Assembly (NCBI RefSeq): GCF_024295805.1
Contig: NZ_JANCLX010000046.1
Location: forward strand, 1 to 47,981
Origin: Streptomyces cucumeris
Lineage (GTDB): Bacteria > Actinomycetota > Actinomycetes > Streptomycetales > Streptomycetaceae
DNA: 47,981 nucleotides
Direction: 5' to 3'
Under the pieces are notes generated by a model. That model did not search any database, was not told the DNA's origin, and saw only the letters and a program-made list of their open reading frames with translations. The translations under genes and the position numbers were made by a program. Positions 35,420-44,713 of this stretch are shown piece after piece; the stretch's first letter is position 1; each line of letters begins with the position of its first letter.

Positions 35420-35459
35420 CGGCCCCGCCGCCGTCCCTCCGGGGGCGGCGGCGGGGCCG
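35420..35459. terminator. Bidirectional terminator hairpin
   Basis: Perfect 14-bp stem (35420-35433 with 35446-35459), 12-base loop, between the convergent secreted protein and DUF574 methyltransferase genes. Confidence 0.75.
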
Positions 35460-35465
35460 TCCGCG

Positions 35466-36284
35466 TCAGGGCTTGCGGGCCACGCCCGCGTGGATCCACA
35501 GGTCCAGGGCCTCCGCCTCGGCCCGCGCCCGCTCGCTCTCCGGCTTCCAGCGGTGCGGCATCACCACACCCGGTTCGACCAGTTCCAGACCGTCGAAGAA
35601 CGGCAGGATCTCCTCCTCGGTGCGGCCCTGTACGTGGATGCCGCTGCTGCGGTAGAGGTTGGTGACCGCGTCCGAGATGCCGGGGCGGCGGTCCGGCGAG
35701 CCGTGGGACAGTACGAGATAGCTCCCCGGCGCCAGCGCGTCGACCAGCCGTCGCACGATGTCGTACGGCTTCTGCTCATCGGCGATGAAGTGCAGGACCG
35801 CGTTGAGCGACAGCGCCACCGGCCGGGTCAGATCGAGCGTGGAGTGCAGCTCCTCGGCGGCGAGGATCGCCTCGGGCTCGGTGATGTCCGCGTGCATGTA
35901 CGCGGTGCGGCCCTCGGGGGTGGAGAGCAGCAGGGCCTGGGCGTAGGCCAGCACAATGGGGTCGTTGTCCGCGTAGACCACCCGGGACTCCGGCGCCACG
36001 CCCTGGGCCACCTGGTGGAGGTTGGGCTCGGTGGGGATACCGGTGCCGATGTCGAGGAACTGCCGGATCCCGGCCTCGGCGGCGAGCCAGCGGGTCGCGC
36101 GGTGCATGAAGGCCCGGTTGGCGCGGGTCCACGGTTTGACGTCCGGCCAGACGGCCTCGACCTGTTCCGCGGCCTGGGTGTCGACCGCGTAGTGCGTCTT
36201 GCCGCCCAGGAAGTAGTCGTACATCCGTGCCGAATGCGGCTTGCTGGTGTCGATCTCGTCTGCGCGAAAGCGGTGCCCCGTCAT
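35466..36284 (-). CDS. DUF574 SAM-dependent methyltransferase
   Basis: 272 residues, the usual size for the Streptomyces DUF574 (Methyltransf_19) family. Landmarks: an N-terminal SKPHSARMYDYFLGGKTHY, the SAM loop FLDIGTGIPTEPNLHQVA, VVYADNDPIVLAYAQALL, and a C-terminal half with VVMPHRW. Substrate unknown; members are expanded in Streptomyces, often near conservons or regulators. The ATG at 36284 is preceded by -10-like TAATGT at -13 to -8 (36297-36292), so a leaderless start replaces the longer open frame. Confidence 0.93.
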   Translation of the reverse strand: MTGHRFRADEIDTSKPHSARMYDYFLGGKTHYAVDTQAAEQVEAVWPDVKPWTRANRAFMHRATRWLAAEAGIRQFLDIGTGIPTEPNLHQVAQGVAPESRVVYADNDPIVLAYAQALLLSTPEGRTAYMHADITEPEAILAAEELHSTLDLTRPVALSLNAVLHFIADEQKPYDIVRRLVDALAPGSYLVLSHGSPDRRPGISDAVTNLYRSSGIHVQGRTEEEILPFFDGLELVEPGVVMPHRWKPESERARAEAEALDLWIHAGVARKP

Positions 36285-36361
36285 ATCGCCCACATTACTG
36301 GCGGGTTGGGGTCGGACGGGGTGGTTTCGGGAGGGATCCGCATCGTGGAACATCCACAACA

Positions 36362-36390
36362 TTGTGAACGTCCCGTGAAGATCGTACAGT
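36362..36390 (+). promoter_or_regulatory. Promoter of the secreted 254-aa protein gene
   Basis: TTGTGA (36362-36367), 17-base spacer, TACAGT (36385-36390), close to the vegetative consensus; leader of about 60 bases. Confidence 0.6.
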
Positions 36391-36456
36391 TGTGCCAGTT
36401 CCGGCCCCGACCGCGACATTCGCGGCCCGGGGCCTCAGCATTCTGTGGGGGAATCG

Positions 36457-37221
36457 ATGCGTAAGCGCATGACCTTCGTCGTGCTCGCCACCGCCACCGC
36501 CGCGGGGGTGGGCGCCCTGACCGCGCCCGCCGCGCAGGCGGACGGCTTCGGCGACACGACGATCAGCAGCGTGACGGTGAACAGCAAGGACGTCGTGGTG
36601 GGGACCACGAAGGCCAAGACCTTCACGGTCGCCGTCACCGCCACCGACAACTCGGGGATCAAGGACGCGCAGATCTACGTGGACGGCCCGTCCTACGGGT
36701 ACCTGGACGCGACCGGCCCGGCGAAGTGTGTCGCCTCGGCCACCGACGCCCACACCTCCACCTGCACGGCGTCCTTCACCGTGGACCCGCGGGTCGACTT
36801 CATCGACAACGACCCGGCGGGCACCTGGTACGCCAATGTGCTGGTCGACGCCAACGACGACGACTACATGAACACGGAGAAGGCCGCGTCCTTCACCGTG
36901 CGGCGCGCCGCCAAGCTGACCGTCAACGCCTCGCCCGAGCCGGTGCGCAAGGGCCGGACGATCACCGTCACCGGTGCGCTGACCCGTGCCAACTGGGAGA
37001 CGGCCGCCTACGCGGGCTACACGGTCCAGCCCGTGACGCTGGAGTTCCGCAAGAAGAACAGCTCCACCTACACCGCGGTGAAGACGGTGAAGTCGGCCGC
37101 CGCGGGCGCGCTCAAGACGACCGTGACCGCCGTCGAGGACGGTTACTTCCGCTGGAACTTCGCGGGCACCGGCACCACCGGGCCGGTGAAGTCCACGGCC
37201 GACTTCGTGGACGTGCGGTAG
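36457..37221 (+). CDS. Secreted protein with immunoglobulin-like domains
   Basis: 254 residues. A signal peptide (MRKRMTFVVLATATAAGVGA, cleavage near AQA) is followed by two beta-sandwich-like segments of about 110 residues. The first has KTFTVAVTATDNSGIKDAQI and an Asp-rich patch (VDANDDDY) that could bind calcium. The second begins AKLTVNASPEPVRKGRTITV, the typical start of an Ig/Big-like domain. No wall anchor. GGGGGAA precedes the ATG at 36457. Probably an exported structural or surface protein; no specific function known. Confidence 0.85.
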   Translation: MRKRMTFVVLATATAAGVGALTAPAAQADGFGDTTISSVTVNSKDVVVGTTKAKTFTVAVTATDNSGIKDAQIYVDGPSYGYLDATGPAKCVASATDAHTSTCTASFTVDPRVDFIDNDPAGTWYANVLVDANDDDYMNTEKAASFTVRRAAKLTVNASPEPVRKGRTITVTGALTRANWETAAYAGYTVQPVTLEFRKKNSSTYTAVKTVKSAAAGALKTTVTAVEDGYFRWNFAGTGTTGPVKSTADFVDVR

Positions 37222-37237
37222 CGGCCTCCAGGCTGGT

Positions 37238-39676
37238 TCAGGACGCCGGATCGCCGTTCGCGGCGATCCGGCGCCACACCCACTCCAGCACCGCCGAGGC
37301 CACGGCGGCGATGGCCACCGCCGTCCACGGCATCGCCGTCCCCACCAGGCGCAGCGCGAAGAAGTGCTGGAGCCATGGGGTGGCCAGCACGATCACGAAC
37401 CCCAGGGCCATCGTCAGCACCAGACCGATCCGCCACCAGGTGTACGGCCGGGCCACGATGGCCAGCACCCACAGCGCGATGAGGAACAGCGTCAGCGTGG
37501 CGGCGCTGGTCTCGGCCTGGAGTGCGCCCCGGCCCGTGTAGTAATGACGGGCCAGCAGATACGCGGCGAAGGTGGCCGCGCCCGCGATCACCCCGGCGGG
37601 GATGGCGTACCGCATCACCCTGCGCACGAACCGCGGCCGGGCGCGCTCCTTGTTGGGGGCCAGTGCCAGGAAGAACGCGGGCACGCCGATGGTGAGTGTG
37701 GACAGCAGCGTCAGATGGCGGGGCAGGAACGGGTACTCCACCCGGAAGCACACCACCAGCACCGCGAGCAGGACCGAGTAGACGGTCTTCACCAGGAAGA
37801 GCCGGGCCACCCGCTCGATGTTGCCGATCACCCGGCGGCCCTCGGCCACCACCGACGGCAGGGTGGCGAAGCTGTTGTCGAGCAGCACGATCTGGGCGAC
37901 CGCGCGGGTGGCCTCACTGCCCGAGCCCATCGAGACGCCGATGTCCGCGTCCTTCAGCGCCAGTACGTCATTGACGCCGTCGCCGGTCATGGCCACGTTG
38001 TGGCCGCGCGACTGGAGCGCGCCCACCATGTCCCGCTTCTGGCGTGGGGTGACCCGTCCGAAGACCGTTCCGTCCTCCAGCGCGGTGGCCATCCCGGCGG
38101 TTTCGGCGGGCAGCCGCCGTGCGTCCAGGGCGTGCGCGGCGCCGGGCAGTCCCAGCTCGGCCGCGACGGCCCCGACGGAGACGGCGTTGTCACCGGAGAT
38201 CACCTTCGCGGCGACATTCTGCTCGGCGAAGTAGCGCAGGGTGTCGGCGGCGTCCGGCCGCAGCCGCTGCTCCAGGACGACGAGGGCGACGGCGGTGACC
38301 GGCCGGGGGCCCGGGGCCCCGGCGGCCGGCGGGCCCGTCCCGTCCTCGGCACGGGCCAGCAGCAGCACCCGCAGCCCGTGTGCGTTGAGCTCGTCCACCT
38401 GGCCCAGCGCCGGATCGCCCTCGGCCAGCAGCACCTCGGGCGCGCCCAGCAGCCAGGTGGCGCGCCGCCCGTCGGGGGCGTCGAGGGTGGCGCCGCTGTA
38501 CTTGCGGGCCGAGGAGAACGGCAGCACGTCCCGGGAGCGCCAGCCGCCGTCGGCACCGTCATCGCCGTCGGACCCGTCCGGGCGCGGATAGGCGTCGATG
38601 ATCGCCTGGAGGCTGGCGTTGGGACGCGGGTCACTGGCGCCGAGGGCGCCCAGCACCTGCCCCACATAGCCCTCGTCGTGCCCGCCCCCGCGCCCGTCGC
38701 CGGGTGGTGCCTCGCCGTGTCCGTCGAGCAGCCGCAGCTCACGGACGTCCATCCCGCCCTCGGTGAGGGTGCCGGTCTTGTCCAGGCAGACCACGTCCAC
38801 CCGGGCCAGCCCCTCGATCGCGGGCAGCTCCTGCACCAGGCACTGCCGGCGGCCCAGCCGGATCACCCCGATCGCGAAGGCGACGGAGGTGAGCAGCACC
38901 AGGCCCTCGGGGACCATCGGCACGATCCCGGCCACCATCCGCCGTACCGCTTCCCGCCAGTCGTTCTCCTTCACCACGAACTGGCTGATCACCAGGCCGA
39001 TCGCGGCCGGGATCATCATCCAGGTCACATACTTCAGGATCTGGCTGATACCGCTGCGCAGTTCGGAGGCGACCAGGGTGAAGCGGGACGCCTCCTCGGC
39101 GAGCTGGACGGCATACGCCTCGCGGCCGACCCGGGTGGCGGTGAAGGCGCCGCCGCCCGCGACCACGAAGCTGCCGGACATCACGGTGTCACCGGGCTGT
39201 TTGAGCACCGGATCGGCCTCGCCGGTGAGCAGCGACTCATCGATCTCCAGCCCCTCGGCCTCGGTGACCTCGCCGTCCACGACGCACTTGTCCCCGGGGC
39301 CCAGTTCGATGAGGTCGCCGAGGACGATCCGGCCGGTGGGGATCTCGGTGGCCACACCGTCGCGGCGGACGGTGGGCCGGGCCTCGCCGATGACGGCGAG
39401 CGAGTCGAGGGTCTTCTTGGCCCGTAGCTCCTGGACGATCCCGATGAGGGTGTTGGCCACGATCACGAAGCCGAACAGTCCGTCCTGGATCGGACCGACC
39501 ACCAGGATGATCAGGAACAGTACGCCGATGATCGCGTTGAAGCGGGTGAGCACATTGGCGCGGACGATCTCGGTGAACGAGCGCGAGGAGCGCACCGGGA
39601 CGTCATTGATCTCACCGCGTGCGACGCGCTCAGCGACCTCGGCGGCGGTCAGTCCCGGGGCGACCCGGTCCGGCAT
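37238..39676 (-). CDS. P-type cation-transporting ATPase (CtpE-like)
   Basis: 812 residues. Phosphorylation motif DKTGT with Asp299, actuator-domain loop LLTGEADP, hinge motif TGDGVND at about 564-570, and PEGL in the fourth membrane helix. Eight to ten membrane helices, with four after the cytoplasmic domains. The general layout resembles mycobacterial CtpE, reported as a calcium importer; the N-domain has Gly/Asp-rich low-complexity inserts. No CPx metal motif or N-terminal heavy-metal domain is present. A -10-like TACCGT at -13 to -8 from the ATG suggests a leaderless start. Metal specificity is inferred only. Confidence 0.9.
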   Translation of the reverse strand: MPDRVAPGLTAAEVAERVARGEINDVPVRSSRSFTEIVRANVLTRFNAIIGVLFLIILVVGPIQDGLFGFVIVANTLIGIVQELRAKKTLDSLAVIGEARPTVRRDGVATEIPTGRIVLGDLIELGPGDKCVVDGEVTEAEGLEIDESLLTGEADPVLKQPGDTVMSGSFVVAGGGAFTATRVGREAYAVQLAEEASRFTLVASELRSGISQILKYVTWMMIPAAIGLVISQFVVKENDWREAVRRMVAGIVPMVPEGLVLLTSVAFAIGVIRLGRRQCLVQELPAIEGLARVDVVCLDKTGTLTEGGMDVRELRLLDGHGEAPPGDGRGGGHDEGYVGQVLGALGASDPRPNASLQAIIDAYPRPDGSDGDDGADGGWRSRDVLPFSSARKYSGATLDAPDGRRATWLLGAPEVLLAEGDPALGQVDELNAHGLRVLLLARAEDGTGPPAAGAPGPRPVTAVALVVLEQRLRPDAADTLRYFAEQNVAAKVISGDNAVSVGAVAAELGLPGAAHALDARRLPAETAGMATALEDGTVFGRVTPRQKRDMVGALQSRGHNVAMTGDGVNDVLALKDADIGVSMGSGSEATRAVAQIVLLDNSFATLPSVVAEGRRVIGNIERVARLFLVKTVYSVLLAVLVVCFRVEYPFLPRHLTLLSTLTIGVPAFFLALAPNKERARPRFVRRVMRYAIPAGVIAGAATFAAYLLARHYYTGRGALQAETSAATLTLFLIALWVLAIVARPYTWWRIGLVLTMALGFVIVLATPWLQHFFALRLVGTAMPWTAVAIAAVASAVLEWVWRRIAANGDPAS

Positions 39677-39761
39677 GCCTTCGACGGTACGTGCGCGGCG
39701 CGCCGTTCACCTGTCCAGGCGTCGATTGCCGGCCGCGGCCGGCGGGCCCTCCGGCGGCCCG

Positions 39762-40031
39762 TCAGCCGCCGTCGGCCGCCGGGCGGCCCTCGTCGGCGCG
39801 GCGGAGCGCGGCCTCACGGGCCCGTACGTACCAGATGCCGATCAGCCCGAGGCCGCCACCGGCCAGACAGGTCCACAGCCACCACAGATGGCCGTGGTCG
39901 TCGTACCAGCCGTAGAAGGGGAGCTGGACGAGGAAGAGGACGAACCACACGATCGTGCCACCGGTGATGGTCGCCACAACGTTGCCCTCCAGGGGCGGCG
40001 GCGCCTCGTGCTTGGGGGTCCACTTCGTCAT
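39762..40031 (-). CDS. DUF2530 membrane protein
   Basis: 89 residues with two transmembrane helices (about 20-42 and 48-68) and the DUF2530 landmarks PPPLEGN, YGWYDDHGHLWWLW and GLIGIWYVRAREAALRR. A -10-like TAAGCT is exactly at -12 to -7 from the ATG at 40031 (40043-40038): probable leaderless mRNA. Function unknown. A 16-bp palindrome (39728-39743) follows it and may terminate transcription ahead of the ATPase gene. Confidence 0.9.
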   Translation of the reverse strand: MTKWTPKHEAPPPLEGNVVATITGGTIVWFVLFLVQLPFYGWYDDHGHLWWLWTCLAGGGLGLIGIWYVRAREAALRRADEGRPAADGG

Positions 40032-40221
40032 GGGCACAGCTTACGGGCCGGGCCCGGGGGCCGTTCCGGACCGGATCCCGTGCCATCCGGGCAGCTCAGG
40101 GGAGACGTTTGGCGTTCGGCCATTTATATATTCATACTGAACCGTTCCGGGTCTGAGTAGGCATCCTTGTGTGATCATCCAAAGGGCCCACTGTTGATGT
40201 TCGCGCACCACAGAGGTCCTT

Positions 40222-41688
40222 ATGTCCCCCTCGGCCCCCGCGCCGGCCGATGCCAAGCGGCAGACCCCGGCACCGCCCACCAAGGGCATCGACACATTCT
40301 TCAAGATCAGTGAACGCGGCTCCACGATCTCCCGGGAGCTCCGCGGCGGTCTGGCCACGTTCTTCGCGATGGCCTACATCGTCGTACTGAACCCGATCAT
40401 CCTGGGGGCCGGTGAGGACAAGTTCCACCACACCCTCGACAACGGCCAGCTCGTCACCGCCACCGCGCTGATGGCGGGGCTGACCACGGTGCTCATGGGC
40501 ATCATCGGCAATGTCCCCATCGCGCTCGCCGCGGGCCTCGGCATCAACGCGGTGGTCTCGCTCCAGCTCGCCCCCAAGATGAGCTGGCCGGACGCGATGG
40601 GCATGGTGGTCCTTGCGGGCCTGGTGCTGATGGTCCTGGTCGCCTCCGGACTGCGGGAACGGGTCATGGCCGCGATCCCCGGCGGGCTGCGGCGGTCCAT
40701 CGCGATCGGCATCGGGCTGTTCATCGCCCTGATCGGCCTGGTCGACGCCGGGTTCATCACCCGCAACCCGGACAAGGCCCACACCACCGTGCCGATGGGG
40801 CTCGGTATCGAGGGCAAGCTCCAGGGCTGGCCGGTGCTGGTCTTCGTGGTGGGGCTGGCGCTCACCTTCGTCCTGGTCGTCCGCAAGACGCGCGGTGCCA
40901 TCCTGATCGGCATCGTGACCATGACCGTGGCCGCGGTCGCGGTCAACGCGCTGGTCGACATCCCGGACGCCTCGTGGGGGCTGACCGTCCCCAACGTCCC
41001 GGAGAAGATCGTGGACACCCCGGACTTCGGGCTGATCGGTGAGGTCAGCCTGTTCGGCGGCTTCCATGAGGTCGGGATCCTCACCGGCTGCCTCTTCGTC
41101 TTCACCGTGCTGCTGTCCGGCTTCTTCGACGCGATGGGCACGATCATCGGCGTCGGCGAGGAAGCCAAGCTCACCGATGAGCGCGGTCAGCTCCCGGGAA
41201 TGGGCCGGATCCTGATGGTGGACGGTGTCGCGGTCGCGGGCGGTGGCTTCGGCTCGGCCTCCGCCAACACCTGTTTCGTGGAGTCCACGGCGGGTGTCGG
41301 CGAGGGGGCCCGCACCGGGCTCGCCAACATCGTCACCGGCGGTCTCTTCCTGCTCGCGCTGGTCTTCACCCCGCTGGCCAAGGTGGTCCCGTCGCAGGCC
41401 GCGACGCCCGCGCTGGTGGTCGTCGGCTTCCTGATCATGGCGGCGAACGTCAAGGAGATCGACTGGAGCGACTTCACCATCGCGATCCCGGCCTTCCTGA
41501 CCATGATCTCGATGCCGTTCACCTACAGCATCACCAACGGGATCGGTATCGGTGTGCTGTCCTTCCTGCTGCTGCGGATCGCCACCCGGCGCACTCGGGA
41601 GATCCCGTGGCTGCTGGCCGTGGTGGGGCTGTGCTTCATGGTCTACTTCCTGCTCCACCCGATCGAGCAGGCCGTCGGGGCGAGCTGA
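40222..41688 (+). CDS. NCS2/AzgA-family purine permease
   Basis: 488 residues, about 12-14 membrane helices. Markers of the AzgA-like branch of NCS2: ELRGGLATFFAMAYIVVLNP, the GLGINAVVSLQL segment, GFFDAMGTIIGVGEEA and SASANTCFVESTAGVGEGARTG (given as landmarks). Expected to import adenine, guanine or hypoxanthine with protons. Hypoxanthine salvage would fit a futalosine-pathway organism, but nothing ties it to mqnB here. AGAGG precedes the ATG. The upstream region has a marked AT-rich tract at 40119-40137. Confidence 0.93.
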   Translation: MSPSAPAPADAKRQTPAPPTKGIDTFFKISERGSTISRELRGGLATFFAMAYIVVLNPIILGAGEDKFHHTLDNGQLVTATALMAGLTTVLMGIIGNVPIALAAGLGINAVVSLQLAPKMSWPDAMGMVVLAGLVLMVLVASGLRERVMAAIPGGLRRSIAIGIGLFIALIGLVDAGFITRNPDKAHTTVPMGLGIEGKLQGWPVLVFVVGLALTFVLVVRKTRGAILIGIVTMTVAAVAVNALVDIPDASWGLTVPNVPEKIVDTPDFGLIGEVSLFGGFHEVGILTGCLFVFTVLLSGFFDAMGTIIGVGEEAKLTDERGQLPGMGRILMVDGVAVAGGGFGSASANTCFVESTAGVGEGARTGLANIVTGGLFLLALVFTPLAKVVPSQAATPALVVVGFLIMAANVKEIDWSDFTIAIPAFLTMISMPFTYSITNGIGIGVLSFLLLRIATRRTREIPWLLAVVGLCFMVYFLLHPIEQAVGAS

Positions 41689-41706
41689 GCCACCCCGCGC
41701 GGAGTG

Positions 41707-41733
41707 CGTGCCCCGGCCTTGCGCCGGGGCACG
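41707..41733. terminator. Terminator after the purine permease
   Basis: Perfect 11-bp stem (41707-41717 with 41723-41733) and CTTGC loop between convergent genes. Confidence 0.8.
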
Positions 41734-41739
41734 GCCGGG

Positions 41740-41925
41740 TCAGCCGACCTGGCCGTAGAAGCGCTCCGTCTCATCGACGGACGTCTTGAAACGCTCGTCG
41801 AAGTCCTCGCGAATGAGCGTCCGGATGACGTAGTCCTGGACGCTCATTCCGCGTTTCGCGGCGTGCTGCCGGATCCGGTCCAGCAGCTCACCGTCCATCC
41901 GCAGGCTGAGCACCTTCGATCCCAT
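41740..41925 (-). CDS. Ribbon-helix-helix (CopG/ParD-like) protein
   Basis: 61 residues. KVLSLRMDGELLDRIRQHA and SVQDYVIRTLIRED give a strand-helix-helix DNA-binding fold like antitoxins and CopG regulators. The C-terminal tail is acidic/aromatic and could bind a partner, but no toxin gene lies next to it. The ATG at 41925 has a weak -10-like GACCCT at -13 to -8 and no ribosome site; the ORF can be extended to 41955. Confidence 0.82.
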   Translation of the reverse strand: MGSKVLSLRMDGELLDRIRQHAAKRGMSVQDYVIRTLIREDFDERFKTSVDETERFYGQVG

Positions 41926-42056
41926 GCGGCCCAGGGTCGCCGCCCCTCGGGCCACTGTGCGTCACTTTTCGGAGTCATCTCACTCTTTTGGGTGACACTC
42001 TCGGGAAAGGGTTCCCCGGGTTTCCTTAGGCGAGGTAATGAGTTATGCTAAAGACC

Positions 42057-42518
42057 ATGCCGGATCCGTCCCGTCTCCAGCCTTCGGCGGAGGCACCGCC
42101 AGACGACGCGAGCGCCGTGAACGCCCTGCGGTCCGGGGTGATGCGTCTGTCCCGGCGGCTCAAGCACCAGCGGGTGGACGAGTCGCTCAGTCCCACCGAG
42201 ATGTCGGTGCTGGGCACCCTCGCCCAGTGCGGCAGTGCCACCCCCGGTGAGCTGGCCCGCAAGGAGCATGTCCAGCCGCCGTCGATGACCCGCATCGTGG
42301 CCCTGCTGGAGGCCAAGGGACTGGTCAGGCTGGAGCCGCATCCGGAGGACCGGCGGCAGAAGGTCGTCTCGCAGACCGAACGGGCGGAGGCCATGCTCGA
42401 AGAGAGCCGGCGCAAGCGCAATGCCTGGCTGGCCGAGCTGGTCGGAGAGCTGTCCGAAGAGGAGTGGGACGCGCTGCGCGCCGCCGCGCCCGTGCTGGAG
42501 AAGCTCGCGCACTTGTAA
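42057..42518 (+). CDS. MarR-family transcriptional regulator
   Basis: 153 residues. Winged helix from about 35 to 110: LSPTEMSVLGTLAQCGSATPGELARKE region, VQPPSMTRIVALLEAKGLV and the wing PEDRRQKVVS. Helical dimerisation ends at both termini. It precedes an MFS exporter gene by 29 bases, the classic arrangement of a repressor and the pump it controls, with an unknown inducer. The ATG at 42057 is preceded by TATGCT at -13 to -8 (42044-42049), so a leaderless start was chosen over ATG 42045, which lies inside that hexamer. Confidence 0.93.
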   Translation: MPDPSRLQPSAEAPPDDASAVNALRSGVMRLSRRLKHQRVDESLSPTEMSVLGTLAQCGSATPGELARKEHVQPPSMTRIVALLEAKGLVRLEPHPEDRRQKVVSQTERAEAMLEESRRKRNAWLAELVGELSEEEWDALRAAAPVLEKLAHL

Positions 42519-42547
42519 GAACCCGAGCCATCAGGAGGCGAAGCCCC

Positions 42548-43921
42548 TTGAGTACGGGACCCGGAGCAGACTCCGCACCCGCACCGCATCCCCACTCCGA
42601 CTCCCGCACCTCCGGCGCCCCCGCGACGGGACGCGCCAAGGGCGGCACCTTCCGCTCGCTGAAGGTCCGCAACTACCGCCTCTTCGCCACCGGTGCCGTG
42701 ATCTCCAACACCGGCACCTGGATGTCCCGTATCGCCCAGGACTGGCTGGTGCTGAGCCTCACCGGCTCCTCCACCGCGGTCGGTATCACCACCGCGCTCC
42801 AGTTCCTGCCGATGCTGCTGTTCGGCCTCTACGGCGGTGTCATCGCCGACCGCTATCCGCGCCGCCGGCTGCTGCTGTTCACCCAGACCGCGCTGGGGCT
42901 GTGCGGTCTGGCGCTCGCCGCGCTCACCCTCAGCGGCCATGTGCAGGTCTGGCACGTTTACCTGATCGCGTTCCTGCTCGGCATGGTGACCGTCGTCGAC
43001 AACCCGACCCGGCAGGTCTTCGTCAATGAGATGGTCGGCCCCGGTGAGCTGCGCAACGCGGTCAGTCTGAACTCCGCGAACTTCCAGTCCGCCCGGCTGG
43101 TCGGCCCGGCCATCGCCGGTGTGCTGATCACCGCCGTGGGCAGCGGCTGGGCGTTCCTGATCAACGGCCTGTCCTTCGGTGCCCCGCTGATCGGCCTGCT
43201 GATGATGCGCACCAGCGAGCTGCACACCGTCGAGCGCACCCCGCGCGGCAAGGGGCAGCTCCGGGAGGGGCTGCGCTATGTCGCCGGTCAGCCCGATCTG
43301 ATCTGGCCGATCGTGCTCGTCGGCTTCATCGGCACCTTCGGGTTCAACTTCCCGATCTGGCTCAGCGCCTTCGCCGACGATGTCTTCCATGCCGGACCCG
43401 GTACGTATGGCCTGCTCAACACGCTGATCGCGATCGGCTCGGTGACCGGTGCGCTGCTGGCGGCCCGCCGGGTGGTGGCCCGGCGGCGGCTGCTGGTCAT
43501 GGCGGCGCTGATGTTCGGCGTGCTGGAGGTGGCGGCGGCCGTGACCCCGGTCTTCTGGCTCTTCGCCGCGCTGATGGTGCCGATCGGCATCTTCAGCCTG
43601 ACCTTCAACGTCACGGCGAACTCCAGCGTCCAGCTCGCGACCGATCCCGCGATGCGGGGGCGGGTGATGAGCCTGTTCATGATGGTCTTCGTCGGCGGCA
43701 CCCCCATCGGCGGCCCGCTGGTCGGCTGGCTGACCGACACCTTCGGCGCCCGGGTGGGCTTCGCCGCGGGCGGACTGGTCTCGGCCGCGGCGGCGGTCGG
43801 GGTGGGGCTGATCCTGGTCCGGGCCGGTGGTCTGCGGATGAAGCTGGATCTGCGGCGGGGCCGTCCGCATGTGGTCTTCGTCCCGCGCGCCGAGGAGGAG
43901 CGGCTGGCCCCGGCGGCCTAG
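42548..43921 (+). CDS. MFS transporter (EntS-like MFS_3 family)
   Basis: 457 residues, 10-12 membrane helices. Landmarks are RNYRLFATGAVISNTGTWM, the motif-A-like GGVIADRYPRRRLLL, VDNPTRQVFVNEMVGPGELRNA (in part) and TANSSVQLATDPAMRGRVMSL (in part), typical of the MFS_3 family that includes enterobactin exporter EntS. Start is a TTG at 42548 with AGGAGG about ten bases upstream. Co-transcribed with the MarR gene. Substrate unknown. Confidence 0.9.
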   Translation: MSTGPGADSAPAPHPHSDSRTSGAPATGRAKGGTFRSLKVRNYRLFATGAVISNTGTWMSRIAQDWLVLSLTGSSTAVGITTALQFLPMLLFGLYGGVIADRYPRRRLLLFTQTALGLCGLALAALTLSGHVQVWHVYLIAFLLGMVTVVDNPTRQVFVNEMVGPGELRNAVSLNSANFQSARLVGPAIAGVLITAVGSGWAFLINGLSFGAPLIGLLMMRTSELHTVERTPRGKGQLREGLRYVAGQPDLIWPIVLVGFIGTFGFNFPIWLSAFADDVFHAGPGTYGLLNTLIAIGSVTGALLAARRVVARRRLLVMAALMFGVLEVAAAVTPVFWLFAALMVPIGIFSLTFNVTANSSVQLATDPAMRGRVMSLFMMVFVGGTPIGGPLVGWLTDTFGARVGFAAGGLVSAAAAVGVGLILVRAGGLRMKLDLRRGRPHVVFVPRAEEERLAPAA

Positions 43922-44127
43922 GCCGCCGAGGCCGCGAGCCGATGGGGTCCGTCTCCCCGCGCGGCTGGCCGTGCGGTCCCGCGCACGCGGTCCCTTCCGG
44001 GGTTTCCGTCCGCCGCGCGCCTGGCGGGAGGCCGCGGTCCGGACCGGGTGGCAGGGCGCCCGGGGGCGCGGGCGTGCCCCTCGCGGTGCCCGCCCTTCCG
44101 GCGGGCCCGGTGCGCGAGACTGGCCGG

Positions 44128-44691
44128 ATGAGACTCTTCGCCGCCGTGCTGCCGCCCGAGGAGGCCATCGTCGAGCTGGCCGCCCGGGTGGACGCGCTGC
44201 ATGCGTTGCCGGGTGCCGACGGGCTGCGCTGGACCGAGCGGGCGGGCTGGCACTTCACCCTCGCCTTCTTCGGCGAGGTGGCCGAGGAGGTGCTGCCCGG
44301 ACTGCACACCCGGCTGGCCCGCGCCGCCCACCGCCATGAACCCCATACGCTGCGGCTCGCGGGCGGCGGACGGTTCGCGGACCGGGTGGTGTGGGTCGGG
44401 GTGGACGGTGACAGCGCGGCCCTGAAGGGGCTCGCCGACTCCGCCGAGGCCGGGGCCCGTCGGGCCGGGGTGCCGATGGACCGGCACCGGCCGTACCACC
44501 CGCATCTGACGATCGCCCGCAACCGCGGCGCCACCAGCCTCGCGCCCTATGTCGCCGAGCTGGCCGACTTCGCGGGCCGGGTGTGGCCGGTGCGGGAACT
44601 GAGCCTGGTCCGCAGCCATCCGCCGGCCCCCGGGGTGGCCGGCCGGCAGCCCCGCTACGAGGTGGTGGCGGCCTGGCCGCTCGGCCGCTGA
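44128..44691 (+). CDS. thpR: RNA 2',3'-cyclic phosphodiesterase ThpR
   Basis: 187 residues of the 2H phosphoesterase family, which opens 2',3'-cyclic phosphate RNA ends. The two catalytic HxTx motifs are HFTL (in WHFTLAFFGE) and HLTI (in YHPHLTIAR). MRLFAAVLPP at the N-terminus is typical. A -10-like GAGACT is exactly at -12 to -7 from the ATG at 44128, so it is probably leaderless; the frame is open 186 bases further upstream without conservation. Confidence 0.94.
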   Translation: MRLFAAVLPPEEAIVELAARVDALHALPGADGLRWTERAGWHFTLAFFGEVAEEVLPGLHTRLARAAHRHEPHTLRLAGGGRFADRVVWVGVDGDSAALKGLADSAEAGARRAGVPMDRHRPYHPHLTIARNRGATSLAPYVAELADFAGRVWPVRELSLVRSHPPAPGVAGRQPRYEVVAAWPLGR

Positions 44692-44713
44692 ACGGCCCGG
44701 CTAGTCTCAGGGT

